Shown: positions 49,256-58,384 of the stretch, one piece after another
Layout: every line of letters begins with the position of its first letter
How positions within the stretch are numbered: position 1 is the first letter of the stretch
NCBI RefSeq assembly: GCF_018406645.1
Contig: NZ_AP024546.1
Span: 1,302,001-1,366,000 of the forward strand
Direction: 5' to 3'
DNA: 64,000 nt
From: Lysobacter helvus
GTDB lineage: Bacteria > Pseudomonadota > Gammaproteobacteria > Xanthomonadales > Xanthomonadaceae
Made by a program: the position numbers and the translations under genes
Notes under the pieces: generated by a model
Database searches by the model: none
What the model was told of the DNA's origin: nothing
The model's input: only the letters and a program-made list of their open reading frames with translations

Positions 49256-51307
49256 TCAGCGTGCCGCGATCGCAGGCAGCGGCGGCAACGGTTGCAGGGG
49301 CGAGTAGGACGCGGCGACGAGCCTGCGGCGATATTCGCTTTCGGCGTCCGCGTCTCCGAGGTGGTGCAGCGTCCGGACCAGCGGATCCAGGCGGGCGAAC
49401 GGGATGTCCTGCTCCGGCGTGTCGGCCAGCAGCAGCGTGCGTGCGTCGTGCCACGCGGTGTCGGCGGCCGCCGTGTTGCCGGCGTCCTGCGCCAGTTCGC
49501 CGTCGACCAGCGCCAGCCGCGCCAGCGGGACGCGCAGGTTGTCGTCCTTCGCCTGCTTCCACGTCGCGTCCATCGTGGCGTGCGCATCGGCGGCGTAACG
49601 GCGCGCCGCAGCGGCATCGTGCATCGCCAGCGCCACCTGCGCCTGCAGCACCGCCGCGCGCCCGCGCCATTCGCGCATGCGTGCGTCCTTCGGTTCTTCG
49701 GCGTGCGCGCGTTCGAGCACGGCGGTGGCGGCCGCGGCTTCGGGTGCGGCGCGTTCCGGCGTGCCCACGTCCAGTTGCGCGCGCCAGAACCGCGCGATGC
49801 CCTGCGCGGAAGCCCACTTGTGGTTCTTCGGATCCTGCGCCACCAACGCATCGGCTTGCGTGTTCGCCGCCTCGATCGCCGACCGCGCTTCGGCAAGCTT
49901 GCCGCGATGCGCGCGCACGTCGCCGAGCAGCAATTGCGCGTCCACCCAGTCCATGCGCAGGTTGGCGTCCTTCGGATCCGCGCGGCGCAGCGTGTCGAGG
50001 TTCGCCAGGTGCTCGTTGAAGAAGGCTTCGGCTTCCGACAACTTGCCCTGGCGCGACGCATTGCTGCCGAGCCACGACAGCACGGTGCCCATCTCGCCGC
50101 GCGTGCCCATGTCGGTCGGGCGCGTGCGCACCCATTCGCGGAACAGCGCGAGCTCCTTGCGCATCGCGCGTTCGGCCTCCGCGTGGCGCCCGCGCGATTC
50201 GTCCAACACCGCGAGGTTGTGGTGGCCGTACGCCACTTCCTTCTGCCAGTCGAAGTTGGTGCGATCCATCGCCGCCAGCTTCAGCGCGCTGTCGCGGTAC
50301 CGGGTCAACCATTTTTCCGCGTCGTCCAGGCGATCCTGTTGCCAGGCGACGTAACCGATCCAGTACTCGGCCTGCGCGCGATCGAACAGGCGTTTGCCAT
50401 CCGACGGCTTGCGCGCCTGCAAGGCGGCGCTGCGTGCGTAGGCTTCCTGGAACGCGCGCATCGCGGCCGCATGGTTGCCTTCGCCCAGGCGCACCTGGCC
50501 GATGCCGGTGAGCGAACGCGCCTGGGCTTCCAGCGCGGTGTCGTTGAGGTCGCGCGGCTGCAGGGTCGCGAAATACGTGGTGGCCTTGTCGTCGACCGAA
50601 TGCATCAGGTCGAGGCGGCCCACCTTCGTGAGCTTCTCGCGCAGGTCGCCGAGCATGAAACCGAGCAGGTCTTCGGCCTGCACCTGTCGCCGCTGTGCAT
50701 CGTTGCGCGCGACATACGCGCTCACCGCCAGCGTCGACGTCAGCGCCATGCCCGCGAGCGACGCCGCCGCGATGATGCCCATGCGCCGGTTGCGGCGTTG
50801 CGTTTCGCGCTGCACCAGCGCGTCGTAACCCACGCCGAGCAGGCCGGCGATGGTTTTCAGGAAGGCGCGTTCGCGGCCATCCCCTTGCGGGCGCGCATCC
50901 GCCGCGAGCGGGATGCGGCCATGGTCGATCGTGGCGGGCGGGAAGCATTCGTCGACGGTGGGGTCGCCATCGACGATGAAACAGAGCACGCGATCGGCGC
51001 GGCCCTGCTCGATGAAGGCGCGCACCTCCGCATCCACCCACTGCGAACGCGCGGCGGCGGGCGAGCAGATCACGACCAGGCTCGCCGACTCGGCCAGCGC
51101 TTCGCGGATCGTGCCGGTGAGGTCGCCGGCGCTGGGGAGTTCGTCGCGGTCGCGGAACATCGCGCCGAGCCGTGCAGGAATCGGGCCATCACGCCCCGGC
51201 GTGCCGACCAGGCGCGCGGGCACCCGGTAGCCTTCCAGCTTGCGCAGCAGCCAACGCGCCCATGCGGCGTCGTTGTGGCTGTAACTGAGGAAAGCGCGGT
51301 AGCGCAC
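49256..51307 (-). CDS. membrane-anchored TIR domain-TPR protein
   Basis: The 683-residue protein has an N-terminal TIR_2-type domain (about 1-150; RYRAFLSYSHND, MFRDRDELPSAGDLTG, VICSPAAARSQWVDAEV with Glu94 at the position of the TIR NADase glutamate) and one membrane segment (about 177-200), then a long helical region with TPR-like repeats (about 205-650). Start: GTG at 51307 places YRAFLSYS at the terminus; an ATG at 51373 gives 705 residues. Bacterial TIR domains can cleave NAD+ or signal in defence; neither is shown here. It heads the operon with the three DP-EP genes. Confidence 0.85.
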   Translation of the reverse strand: MRYRAFLSYSHNDAAWARWLLRKLEGYRVPARLVGTPGRDGPIPARLGAMFRDRDELPSAGDLTGTIREALAESASLVVICSPAAARSQWVDAEVRAFIEQGRADRVLCFIVDGDPTVDECFPPATIDHGRIPLAADARPQGDGRERAFLKTIAGLLGVGYDALVQRETQRRNRRMGIIAAASLAGMALTSTLAVSAYVARNDAQRRQVQAEDLLGFMLGDLREKLTKVGRLDLMHSVDDKATTYFATLQPRDLNDTALEAQARSLTGIGQVRLGEGNHAAAMRAFQEAYARSAALQARKPSDGKRLFDRAQAEYWIGYVAWQQDRLDDAEKWLTRYRDSALKLAAMDRTNFDWQKEVAYGHHNLAVLDESRGRHAEAERAMRKELALFREWVRTRPTDMGTRGEMGTVLSWLGSNASRQGKLSEAEAFFNEHLANLDTLRRADPKDANLRMDWVDAQLLLGDVRAHRGKLAEARSAIEAANTQADALVAQDPKNHKWASAQGIARFWRAQLDVGTPERAAPEAAAATAVLERAHAEEPKDARMREWRGRAAVLQAQVALAMHDAAAARRYAADAHATMDATWKQAKDDNLRVPLARLALVDGELAQDAGNTAAADTAWHDARTLLLADTPEQDIPFARLDPLVRTLHHLGDADAESEYRRRLVAASYSPLQPLPPLPAIAAR

Positions 51308-51503
51308 GGTCCGACCCCCCGGGGGAATGGGTGGAACGTTGGTCCAACGCCGCGCATCGCAGGCAGCGGACACCGTGCCGACAGACGGTGCGATATGCCC
51401 GATCGCCCGGTACCATCGGCGCCGGGGAGCGCCGTTTGCGGCGCGCAGTCATCCACAGCACAGACGCGCCGGCCACGGGCCGCGTGCGGGGAACCACGCG
51501 CCA
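51308..51503. promoter_or_regulatory. divergent TIR/hscC intergenic region
   Basis: These 196 bases separate the divergent TIR-TPR and hscC starts; if the TIR gene starts at 51373, 130 bases remain. I see no strong promoter match or operator-like palindrome. A shared promoter region would allow co-regulation of the two arms. Confidence 0.4.
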
Positions 51504-53192
51504 ATGATCGTCGGCATCGACCTCGGCACCACGCATTCACTCATCGGCACCTACTCGGAACACGGCCCACGGCTGTTCCCCAACGCACTCGGCGACGTCC
51601 TCACGCCGTCGGTGGTGAGCGTGGACGGCGACACGATCCTGGTCGGCCAGGCCGCGCGCGATCGCCTCGTCAGCCATCCGCAGCACACGGTGGCGGCGTT
51701 CAAGCGCTGGATGGGCACCAATCGCGAAACCTTCCTCGGCAAGCGTGCGTTCCGGCCCGAAGAGTTGTCGGCGCTCGTGCTGCGCTCGCTCGTCGCCGAT
51801 GCCGAAGCCGCGCTCGGCGAACGCGTGACCGATGCGGTGATCAGCGTGCCGGCGTACTTCTCCGATGCGCAACGCAAGGCCACGCGCGCCGCGGGCGAAC
51901 TCGCCGGCCTGCGCGTGGAGCGCCTGGTCAACGAACCCACCGCCGCGGCGCTCGCCTACGGCCTGCAGCAGCGCGACCGCGAGTCCCGTTTCCTCGTGTT
52001 CGACCTGGGCGGCGGCACCTTCGACGTGTCGATCCTCGAGATGTTCGAAGGCGTCGTCGAAGTGCATGCCAGCGCGGGCGACAACTATCTCGGCGGCGAG
52101 GATTTCCTCGGCGTGCTGCTGCAGGCCTTCTTCGACGACCAGGGCGTGAAGGTGTCCGCGCTCGAAGCGATGGAACTGGCCCGCGTGTCGCGCGCGCTGG
52201 AGCTCGCCAAGCGCACGCTGAGCGGCGCTTCGGAAGCGAGCGTCGACGTGCAGCTGGGCGGCAAGCCGGTGCAGTGGACGATCGACGAAGCGCGCTTCCT
52301 GCGCCTGTGCGAACCGCTGGTGCAGCGCATGCGCGCGCCGCTGGAACGCGCGATGCGCGATGCGAAGCTGTCGCCGTCGCAGCTCGACGAAATCCTGCTG
52401 GTCGGCGGCGCGAGCCGCATGCCGATGGTCGCGAAGATGGTGTCGCGCATGTTCGGCCGCCTGCCGCTGCGCCACATCGATCCCGACCAGGCCATCGCGC
52501 TCGGCGCCACCGTCGCCGCGGGCCTGAAGGCGCGCGACGCACGACTGGAAGAAGTCATCCTCACCGACGTGTGCCCATACACGCTCGGCACCGAAGTGGC
52601 GCGCCAGAGCGAGGACGGCACGTACCAGGCCGGCTTCTTCCAGCCGATCATCGAACGCAACAGCACCGTGCCGGTGAGCCGCGAAGACCAGTTCTTCCCG
52701 ATCCAGGACCACCAGAAGGTGCTCGCGTTGCCGGTGTTCCAGGGCGAGAACCCGATGGTCGCCAACAACGTGCGCCTGGGCGAGATCCAGGTGAAGCTGG
52801 ATCCGCGCCGCCCGAAACACGAGAACGGCGTGACCGTGCGCTTCACGTACGACGTCGACGGCCTGCTGCAGGTGGAAGTCACCGAGCACGCCACCGGCAA
52901 GCGCCACGAACTCGTGCTCGAACAGAATCCGGGGTTGCTGAGCGCCGCGGAGATCCGCGAGCGCCTGGCGAAACTCGAAGGGCTGAAGATCCACCCGCGC
53001 GAACACCAGGAAAACCTGGCGGTGCTGGCGCGCGCCGAGCGCTTGTACGAGGAATACCTCGGCGCACGCGCGACGCTGGCGCAATGGATCGCCGCGTTCC
53101 GCGCGGCGCTGGATTCGCAGGACACCGCGCGCATCGACCACGACCGCAAGGCGTTCTCCGCGGGCCTGGACGAGATCGAGGCCAACGCATGA
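51504..53192 (+). CDS. hscC: HscC-type Hsp70 chaperone
   Basis: The 562-residue chaperone has the Hsp70 phosphate loop GIDLGTTHSLIG at its start, VISVPAYFSDAQRKAT, VFDLGGGTFDVSIL and NEPTAAALAYG. Its length is shorter than DnaK (about 638) and close to E. coli HscC (556), and the C-terminal lid is brief. HscC is a specialised Hsp70 with membrane J-like partners in E. coli. Here the next two genes encode membrane proteins with J-like N-termini, which strengthens the assignment. It overlaps the first of them by ATGA at 53189. Confidence 0.9.
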   Translation: MIVGIDLGTTHSLIGTYSEHGPRLFPNALGDVLTPSVVSVDGDTILVGQAARDRLVSHPQHTVAAFKRWMGTNRETFLGKRAFRPEELSALVLRSLVADAEAALGERVTDAVISVPAYFSDAQRKATRAAGELAGLRVERLVNEPTAAALAYGLQQRDRESRFLVFDLGGGTFDVSILEMFEGVVEVHASAGDNYLGGEDFLGVLLQAFFDDQGVKVSALEAMELARVSRALELAKRTLSGASEASVDVQLGGKPVQWTIDEARFLRLCEPLVQRMRAPLERAMRDAKLSPSQLDEILLVGGASRMPMVAKMVSRMFGRLPLRHIDPDQAIALGATVAAGLKARDARLEEVILTDVCPYTLGTEVARQSEDGTYQAGFFQPIIERNSTVPVSREDQFFPIQDHQKVLALPVFQGENPMVANNVRLGEIQVKLDPRRPKHENGVTVRFTYDVDGLLQVEVTEHATGKRHELVLEQNPGLLSAAEIRERLAKLEGLKIHPREHQENLAVLARAERLYEEYLGARATLAQWIAAFRAALDSQDTARIDHDRKAFSAGLDEIEANA

Positions 53193-54598
53193 ATCCGCTG
53201 CAGCGCCTCGGCCTGCCGGCCGGGGCGGACGTGCGCGCCGTGAAGCGGGAATATGCGACGCGCCTGAAGGGCATGCGGCCGGACGTGGATCCGGACGGAT
53301 TCCAGCAGCTGCATGCGTGGTACCAGGACGCAATGCAGTTCGTGCAGTGGCGCGATGCGCAGGCCGTCGCCGGTGTCGATGCGGACGAAGCAGACACCGA
53401 AGCCGAAGCCGAATTCGAAAGCGCCGGCGATGACGACGCAGCCCCGGTGACGATCGCCCGCATCCGCATGACGCAGCCTGCGTGGCAGCCGTCCACGCGC
53501 GTGCCTGCCGTGGTGGATGCGCCGGTCGAAGCACCGTTCGACGCGCAGGCGTTCTACGAAGACTTCATCGCGCGCGCGACGCTCGACGACGAACGTCGCC
53601 TGCGCGACTGGCTCGAGGCGCATCCGGCGTTGTGGTCGCTGGACGGCAAGCAATCGGCGGGCCGGTTGCTGGTCCAGCGTTTGTTCGACGACGCGCCCGC
53701 GCTGCGGAACGCGTTGTTCGACGACACGCTGCAGTTCTTCGGCCTCGCCCAGGTGCAGCGCAACGTGGACGCCGCGGCGCTGCTGCGATTGCGGCGGCGC
53801 ATGCACGTGCGTTACCTGCTCGCCAACAAGCGCCAGCTGTTCCGCATCGTGCGCGGACCCGACGGCAGGCCGGGCGAGAAGGAGGCCGAGGCGATCCTGC
53901 GCCAGGTGACCCGTCCGTTGAAGTTCGCGCAGGCCTGGTGGTTCGGCGTGCGCAACGGGCCCAGGCGGGTGTGCGATTTCCTGCTGCGCGTGGACGGCGG
54001 ACGCCTCGACTTGCCGCCCCCGGTGGAACCGGCGCAGGTGAAGTTCTTCATGGAGGCCTGCACCACGTCGGCGTTGCGCCTGCCGCGCCTTGCGATCGGC
54101 GGCACGTGGGCGCTGGCCTTCGCGTGGTTCGTCACGCTGGTGACGTCGATCCGCTACGACACGCACTGGTTGCGCGAAACGCTCATCGATTTCGCATGGT
54201 CGCCCCTGTGGGCGGCGGCGATGTACCTGCCGTGGTTGTGCTTCACCGTCCCGCTGCGCTGGCTGTTCAACTGGCAGGCCGCCCCGGACCAGGCGCCCAC
54301 GCGGTGGCCATGGTTGCGAACGCTTGCGGTGCCGCTGCTCGTGGTGTCGATGTTCGTGGCGTGGGCGGCCACCGACAACCTCGCGTGGATGTTCGCGTTG
54401 GCGCCCGCGATTTCCGCGCTCGCGTTCTACCGTTTCATGCGACGCGGCGGCCACCGGATTCCGACGCTGAACATCGCGTACGCACTCCTGTACGTGTTCC
54501 TGGCCGCCTTGTGGCCGGTGACGCTGACGGCGGCGCTGGTGTTGTGGATGGTCGATACGTTCCGGCATCGCAGCCTGCCGCGGTATCGCAATGCTTGA
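53189..54598 (+). CDS. J-like domain membrane protein (DjlB/DjlC-like) 1
   Basis: The 469-residue protein starts with a J-like fold (about 1-50; LQRLGLPAGADVRAVKREYATRLKGMRPDVDPDGF) in which the HPD tripeptide reads RPD. An acidic linker (about 65-95) and a soluble region follow, then four to six membrane segments in the C-terminal third (about 305-465). In E. coli, DjlB and DjlC are membrane J proteins encoded next to hscC and act with it. The start overlaps the hscC stop and the end overlaps the next gene by eight bases. Confidence 0.78.
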   Translation: MNPLQRLGLPAGADVRAVKREYATRLKGMRPDVDPDGFQQLHAWYQDAMQFVQWRDAQAVAGVDADEADTEAEAEFESAGDDDAAPVTIARIRMTQPAWQPSTRVPAVVDAPVEAPFDAQAFYEDFIARATLDDERRLRDWLEAHPALWSLDGKQSAGRLLVQRLFDDAPALRNALFDDTLQFFGLAQVQRNVDAAALLRLRRRMHVRYLLANKRQLFRIVRGPDGRPGEKEAEAILRQVTRPLKFAQAWWFGVRNGPRRVCDFLLRVDGGRLDLPPPVEPAQVKFFMEACTTSALRLPRLAIGGTWALAFAWFVTLVTSIRYDTHWLRETLIDFAWSPLWAAAMYLPWLCFTVPLRWLFNWQAAPDQAPTRWPWLRTLAVPLLVVSMFVAWAATDNLAWMFALAPAISALAFYRFMRRGGHRIPTLNIAYALLYVFLAALWPVTLTAALVLWMVDTFRHRSLPRYRNA

Positions 54599-55655
54599 TG
54601 CCCTCGCGTGGTTCGGCCTGGGCTCCGGCGCAAGCGTCCGCGACCTGAAACGCGCGTACGCACAGCGGTTGAAGGCTGCGCGGCCCGACGAGGACCCGGC
54701 AGGGTTCCAGCAGTTGCGCGCAATGTACGAAGCCGCGTGCTGGATGATCGACGACGACGCGGACGTTGCGGTGATGCCGGCGAACCAGGCCATCCACGCG
54801 CCGATCGGGGCCGTCGTATCGCCGGAACCGGACGCATCCGCGCAGTCGATCGACACGCTCCATCCCGCGCTGCTGGCGTTCGGCCGCGCGGACGATGCGG
54901 CGGGATTGCGAACGTGGCTGCTCGCGCAGGACGTGCTGTGGTCGCTCAAGCACAAGGGCGAGGCGGCAAGCGACATCGCCACGATGCTGTGGGAGGAACT
55001 GCCGCCATTCGGCGAGCACGCGTTCGATGTGCTCGCCGGCTTCTTCGACGAGTGGCAGATCGATCGCGGTCGCGATCCGGTCCAGGTGGCACTGCTGCGC
55101 GAAACGCTGATCGTGCGCTGGTACCTGCTGCCGGAGCATGCGAGCGACCTGGCGCGCGCGATGATCGACAGGCACCTCGCCGCGACGCCACGCGCCGCGA
55201 ACGCATGGGTCCGCCAGCTGAAGCGGCCGTTCGCGCGTTGGCAGGTACTGCTGTTCTCGCTGATCCCCGGTGTTCCCACGCGCCTGCACGCGCTGCTCCA
55301 ATGGCTCGGTGTTTCGCGGATCGCGCTGCCGCCGGAGATCGACCCGCGCCAGGTCACTTTCTGGAACGCCGCCGGGAATCGCACCGTACTGTCGGAACCT
55401 CGCACGCTGGTCGGGTTGTCGCGCGCGGCGGCCTACGCCTTTGCCACCACCCTGCCGTTCGCGCACACGATGGCCAACGCCATCGCGTTCGCCATGAATA
55501 CGGCGGGCATCGCCTTTGCCTATGCACTCGGATGGTTCGCAGTGGCGATGACTTCGGAGTCGCGCAGGGGCCCGGCCGCGCCGCTCGTCCTGCCAGGCCT
55601 GATGTTCGGCCTGCTCTGCGCTGCCTCGATGATGAAGGGCTGTCTCGCCGGCTGA
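54591..55655 (+). CDS. J-like domain membrane protein (DjlB/DjlC-like) 2
   Basis: The 354-residue protein is a paralogue of the previous one: a J-like start (ALAWFGLGSGASVRDLKRAYAQRLK, ARPDEDPAGFQQLRAMYEAA) again with RPD instead of HPD, a middle soluble region with WLLAQDVLWSL matching WLEAHPALWSL of the first protein, and two or three membrane segments near the C-terminus. Both are likely partners of the HscC-type Hsp70. The two genes overlap by eight bases, so translation is coupled. Confidence 0.75.
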   Translation: MLDALAWFGLGSGASVRDLKRAYAQRLKAARPDEDPAGFQQLRAMYEAACWMIDDDADVAVMPANQAIHAPIGAVVSPEPDASAQSIDTLHPALLAFGRADDAAGLRTWLLAQDVLWSLKHKGEAASDIATMLWEELPPFGEHAFDVLAGFFDEWQIDRGRDPVQVALLRETLIVRWYLLPEHASDLARAMIDRHLAATPRAANAWVRQLKRPFARWQVLLFSLIPGVPTRLHALLQWLGVSRIALPPEIDPRQVTFWNAAGNRTVLSEPRTLVGLSRAAAYAFATTLPFAHTMANAIAFAMNTAGIAFAYALGWFAVAMTSESRRGPAAPLVLPGLMFGLLCAASMMKGCLAG

Positions 55656-55703
55656 CGGGCCACGCTAGACTGCGCGCCTGTCGTCCATCCGCGGGAATCC
55701 CCA

Positions 55704-56996
55704 GTGACTTCCGACGCCCCCACCGGCGCCCATCCCGGCGCGCGCAAGGCCGCGACCGTCTTCATCTTCGTCACCGTCCTGATCGACATCATGGCGTTCG
55801 GCCTGATCATTCCCGTGCTGCCGCACCTGGTGCAGGAGATGGCCGGCGGCGACATGGTGACGGCGGCGAAATGGGTCGGCATCTTCGGCGTGCTGTTCGC
55901 CGCCATCCAGTTCGTCAGCTCGCCGGTGCAGGGCGCGATGTCCGATCGCTTCGGGCGCCGGCCGGTGATCCTGTTGTCGTGCCTGGGCCTGGGCGTGGAC
56001 TTCATCTTCATGGCCCTGGCGCAAACGCTGCCCTGGCTGCTGGTGGGGCGCGTGATTTCCGCGATCTTCGCGGCCAGCTTCACCACGGCCAACGCCTACA
56101 TCGCGGACGTCACCGAGCCGTCGAAGCGCGCGCAGGCGTTCGGCATGCTCGGCGCCGCATTCGGCCTGGGCTTCATCGTCGGCCCGATCATCGGCGGCAC
56201 GCTCAGTGGCATCGACATCCGCCTGCCGTTCTGGGCCGCGGCGGGACTGGCGCTGGTCAACTTCTGCTATGGCCTGTTCGTGCTGCCCGAGTCGCTGCCC
56301 AAGGCGCGACGTTCCGCGCGCATCGACTGGGCGCACGCCCATCCGTTCGGTTCGATGAAGCTGCTGGCGCGCTATCCGGCGATCTGGGGCATGGTCGCGG
56401 TGGTGTTCCTGCTCAACCTCGCGCACTACGTGTATCCGAGCGTCTTCGTGCTGTTCGCCGATGCCGCGTACGGCTGGGGCCCCCGCACGGTGGGTTACGT
56501 GCTCGGCGTCGTCGGCGTCCTCAGCGTGATCGTCAACGCCGTGCTGGTGAAGCGCGTCGTCGCGAAGTTCGGCGAACGCCGCGCGTTGCTGATCGGGCTG
56601 TCGTGCGGCGTGGTCGGCTTCGCGATCTACGGACTGGCGCCCACGGGCGCGGTGTTCCTGATGGGCATGCCGATCATGGCGTTGTGGGCGCTGGCGATGC
56701 CGGCGACGCAATCGATGGTGACGCGCCTGGTGGGGCCCGAAGTCCAGGGGCGCGTGCAGGGTGCGTTGACGAGCCTGGCGAGCCTGGCGGGCATCATCGC
56801 GCCGGCGATCTACACCTCGGTGTTCGCGCTCTTCATCGGCCCGCATGCGCCGGCGAAGTTGCCGGGTGCGCCGTTCCTGCTGGCCTGCGCGTTGCTGGCC
56901 AGCGCGGGCCTGGTGGCGTGGCGCTTCATCCGCACGCACGCCGAACTGCAAGTGGACGGTCCGCTGCCCGCGCCCGCGAATCCAGGCGAAGGCTGA
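55704..56996 (+). CDS. MFS efflux transporter (TetA-like)
   Basis: The 430-residue protein has 12 predicted membrane segments and the MFS loop motif MSDRFGRRPVI between TM2 and TM3, in the class of TetA-like drug:H+ antiporters (TCR/Tet). FGLIIPVLPHL and GRVISAIFAASFTTANAYIADVT are typical of the family. The substrate is unknown. The start is GTG at 55704, where the frame opens with TSDAPTG. It lies 48 bases after the J-like gene but shows no clear operon link. Confidence 0.85.
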   Translation: MTSDAPTGAHPGARKAATVFIFVTVLIDIMAFGLIIPVLPHLVQEMAGGDMVTAAKWVGIFGVLFAAIQFVSSPVQGAMSDRFGRRPVILLSCLGLGVDFIFMALAQTLPWLLVGRVISAIFAASFTTANAYIADVTEPSKRAQAFGMLGAAFGLGFIVGPIIGGTLSGIDIRLPFWAAAGLALVNFCYGLFVLPESLPKARRSARIDWAHAHPFGSMKLLARYPAIWGMVAVVFLLNLAHYVYPSVFVLFADAAYGWGPRTVGYVLGVVGVLSVIVNAVLVKRVVAKFGERRALLIGLSCGVVGFAIYGLAPTGAVFLMGMPIMALWALAMPATQSMVTRLVGPEVQGRVQGALTSLASLAGIIAPAIYTSVFALFIGPHAPAKLPGAPFLLACALLASAGLVAWRFIRTHAELQVDGPLPAPANPGEG

Positions 56997-57003
56997 TCGC
57001 GCG

Positions 57004-58281
57004 TCAGCGTTCGAGGATGGCGACGACGCCCATGCCGCCGGCGGTGCAGATGGAGATCAGGCACCGTCCGCCGCCGCGCTGTTTCAGTTCCTTCGCGGCG
57101 GTGGCGACGATGCGCGCACCGGTGGCCGCGAACGGATGACCCGCCGCAAGCGATGAGCCGTTGGGATTGATCTTCGCCGGATCGATGCGCCCCATCGGCG
57201 CGTCGAGGCCGAGGCGCGAGCGGCAGTATTCCTCGCTCTCCCATGCGCGCAGCGTGCACAGCACTTGCGCTGCGAAGGCTTCGTGGATCTCGTAGATGTC
57301 GAAGTCCTGCAGCGTCAGGTTATTGCGGCGGAGCATGTCCGCCACCGCGATCGTCGGCGCCATCAGCAGGCCTTCGCCATGCACGAAGTCCACCGCGGCG
57401 ACCTGTGCATCGCGCAGGTGGCACAGCACTTCGAGGTCGTGCGCCAACGCCCATTCGTCCGTCGCGACGAGGCACGCGGCCGCGCCATCGGTGAGCGGCG
57501 TGGAATTGCCCGCGGTGAGCGTGCCGCGCCCGCTGGTGCGATCGAACGCGGGCTTGAGCGTGGCGAGCTTCTCGATCGAGGTATCGGGCCGCAGGATGTT
57601 GTCGCGCGACACGCCGCGGAAGCTCACGACCAGGTCGTCGAAGAACCCGCGGTCGTACGCGGCAGCCAGCTTGTGGTGCGAGGCGGCGGCGAGTTCGTCC
57701 TGCGAATCGCGCGAGATGTTCCACTGCTTGGCCATGTCCTCGCAGTGGTCGCCCATCGACTTGCCGGTGCGCGGCTCGGCCACGCCCGGGAAGTCCGGCT
57801 TGAGTTCGCGCGGATGGAAGCCCTTGAACGCGGCGAGCTTGTCCTTGGTGGTCTTGGCCATGGCCGCGGCGAGCAGGCGGCGGCGGAATTCCTGGCCGTA
57901 GACGATCGGCACGTCGGACGTGGTGTCCGCACCGCCGCCGACGCCGACTTCGATCTGGCCCGTCGCGATCTTGCCCGCGATGTGCACGATCGCGTCGAGC
58001 GAGGTGCCGCACGCGCGCTGCAGGGTGATGCCGGGCGTGAGCGGCGACAGGCCGGACGACAGCGTGGCTTCACGCCCGAGGTTCCAGTCGCTGGAGTGCT
58101 TGATGACGGCGCCGAGCGCCACTTCGCCGAGCTGCTGGCCGTGCAGGCCGAACTTTTCGACCAGCGCACCGAGCGTCCGCACCGACATGCCCAGGTTGCC
58201 CACGTCCGCATAAGCGGTGTTCTGCTTGCAGAAGGGAATGCGGACGCCGCCGAGAATGGCGACGGGACGGCCGTGCAGCAT
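57004..58281 (-). CDS. acetyl-CoA C-acyltransferase (thiolase, FadI/FadA-type)
   Basis: The 425-residue thiolase has the nucleophilic Cys91 in QRACGTSLDA, HEAFAAQVL near the C-terminal third, AGHPFAATGAR and the second Cys412 in SICTAGGMG. Length (about 425) and the VPIVYG and SSDWNLGR regions fit FadI-like acyltransferases of beta-oxidation. The natural partner hydratase/dehydrogenase is not in the window. The ATG at 58281 begins MLHGRPVAILGGVRIPF, the family start. It is divergent from the next gene (103 bases). Confidence 0.92.
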   Translation of the reverse strand: MLHGRPVAILGGVRIPFCKQNTAYADVGNLGMSVRTLGALVEKFGLHGQQLGEVALGAVIKHSSDWNLGREATLSSGLSPLTPGITLQRACGTSLDAIVHIAGKIATGQIEVGVGGGADTTSDVPIVYGQEFRRRLLAAAMAKTTKDKLAAFKGFHPRELKPDFPGVAEPRTGKSMGDHCEDMAKQWNISRDSQDELAAASHHKLAAAYDRGFFDDLVVSFRGVSRDNILRPDTSIEKLATLKPAFDRTSGRGTLTAGNSTPLTDGAAACLVATDEWALAHDLEVLCHLRDAQVAAVDFVHGEGLLMAPTIAVADMLRRNNLTLQDFDIYEIHEAFAAQVLCTLRAWESEEYCRSRLGLDAPMGRIDPAKINPNGSSLAAGHPFAATGARIVATAAKELKQRGGGRCLISICTAGGMGVVAILER

Positions 58282-58384
58282 CGAGGCACCTCGTGGATCA
58301 CGGCCCGCGCGTCGCGCGCGGGCATAATGCGCCGCAGTGTAAACCCGCCCCTGTGCGGGGCCAATCCACGAGCCCGGACGACAG

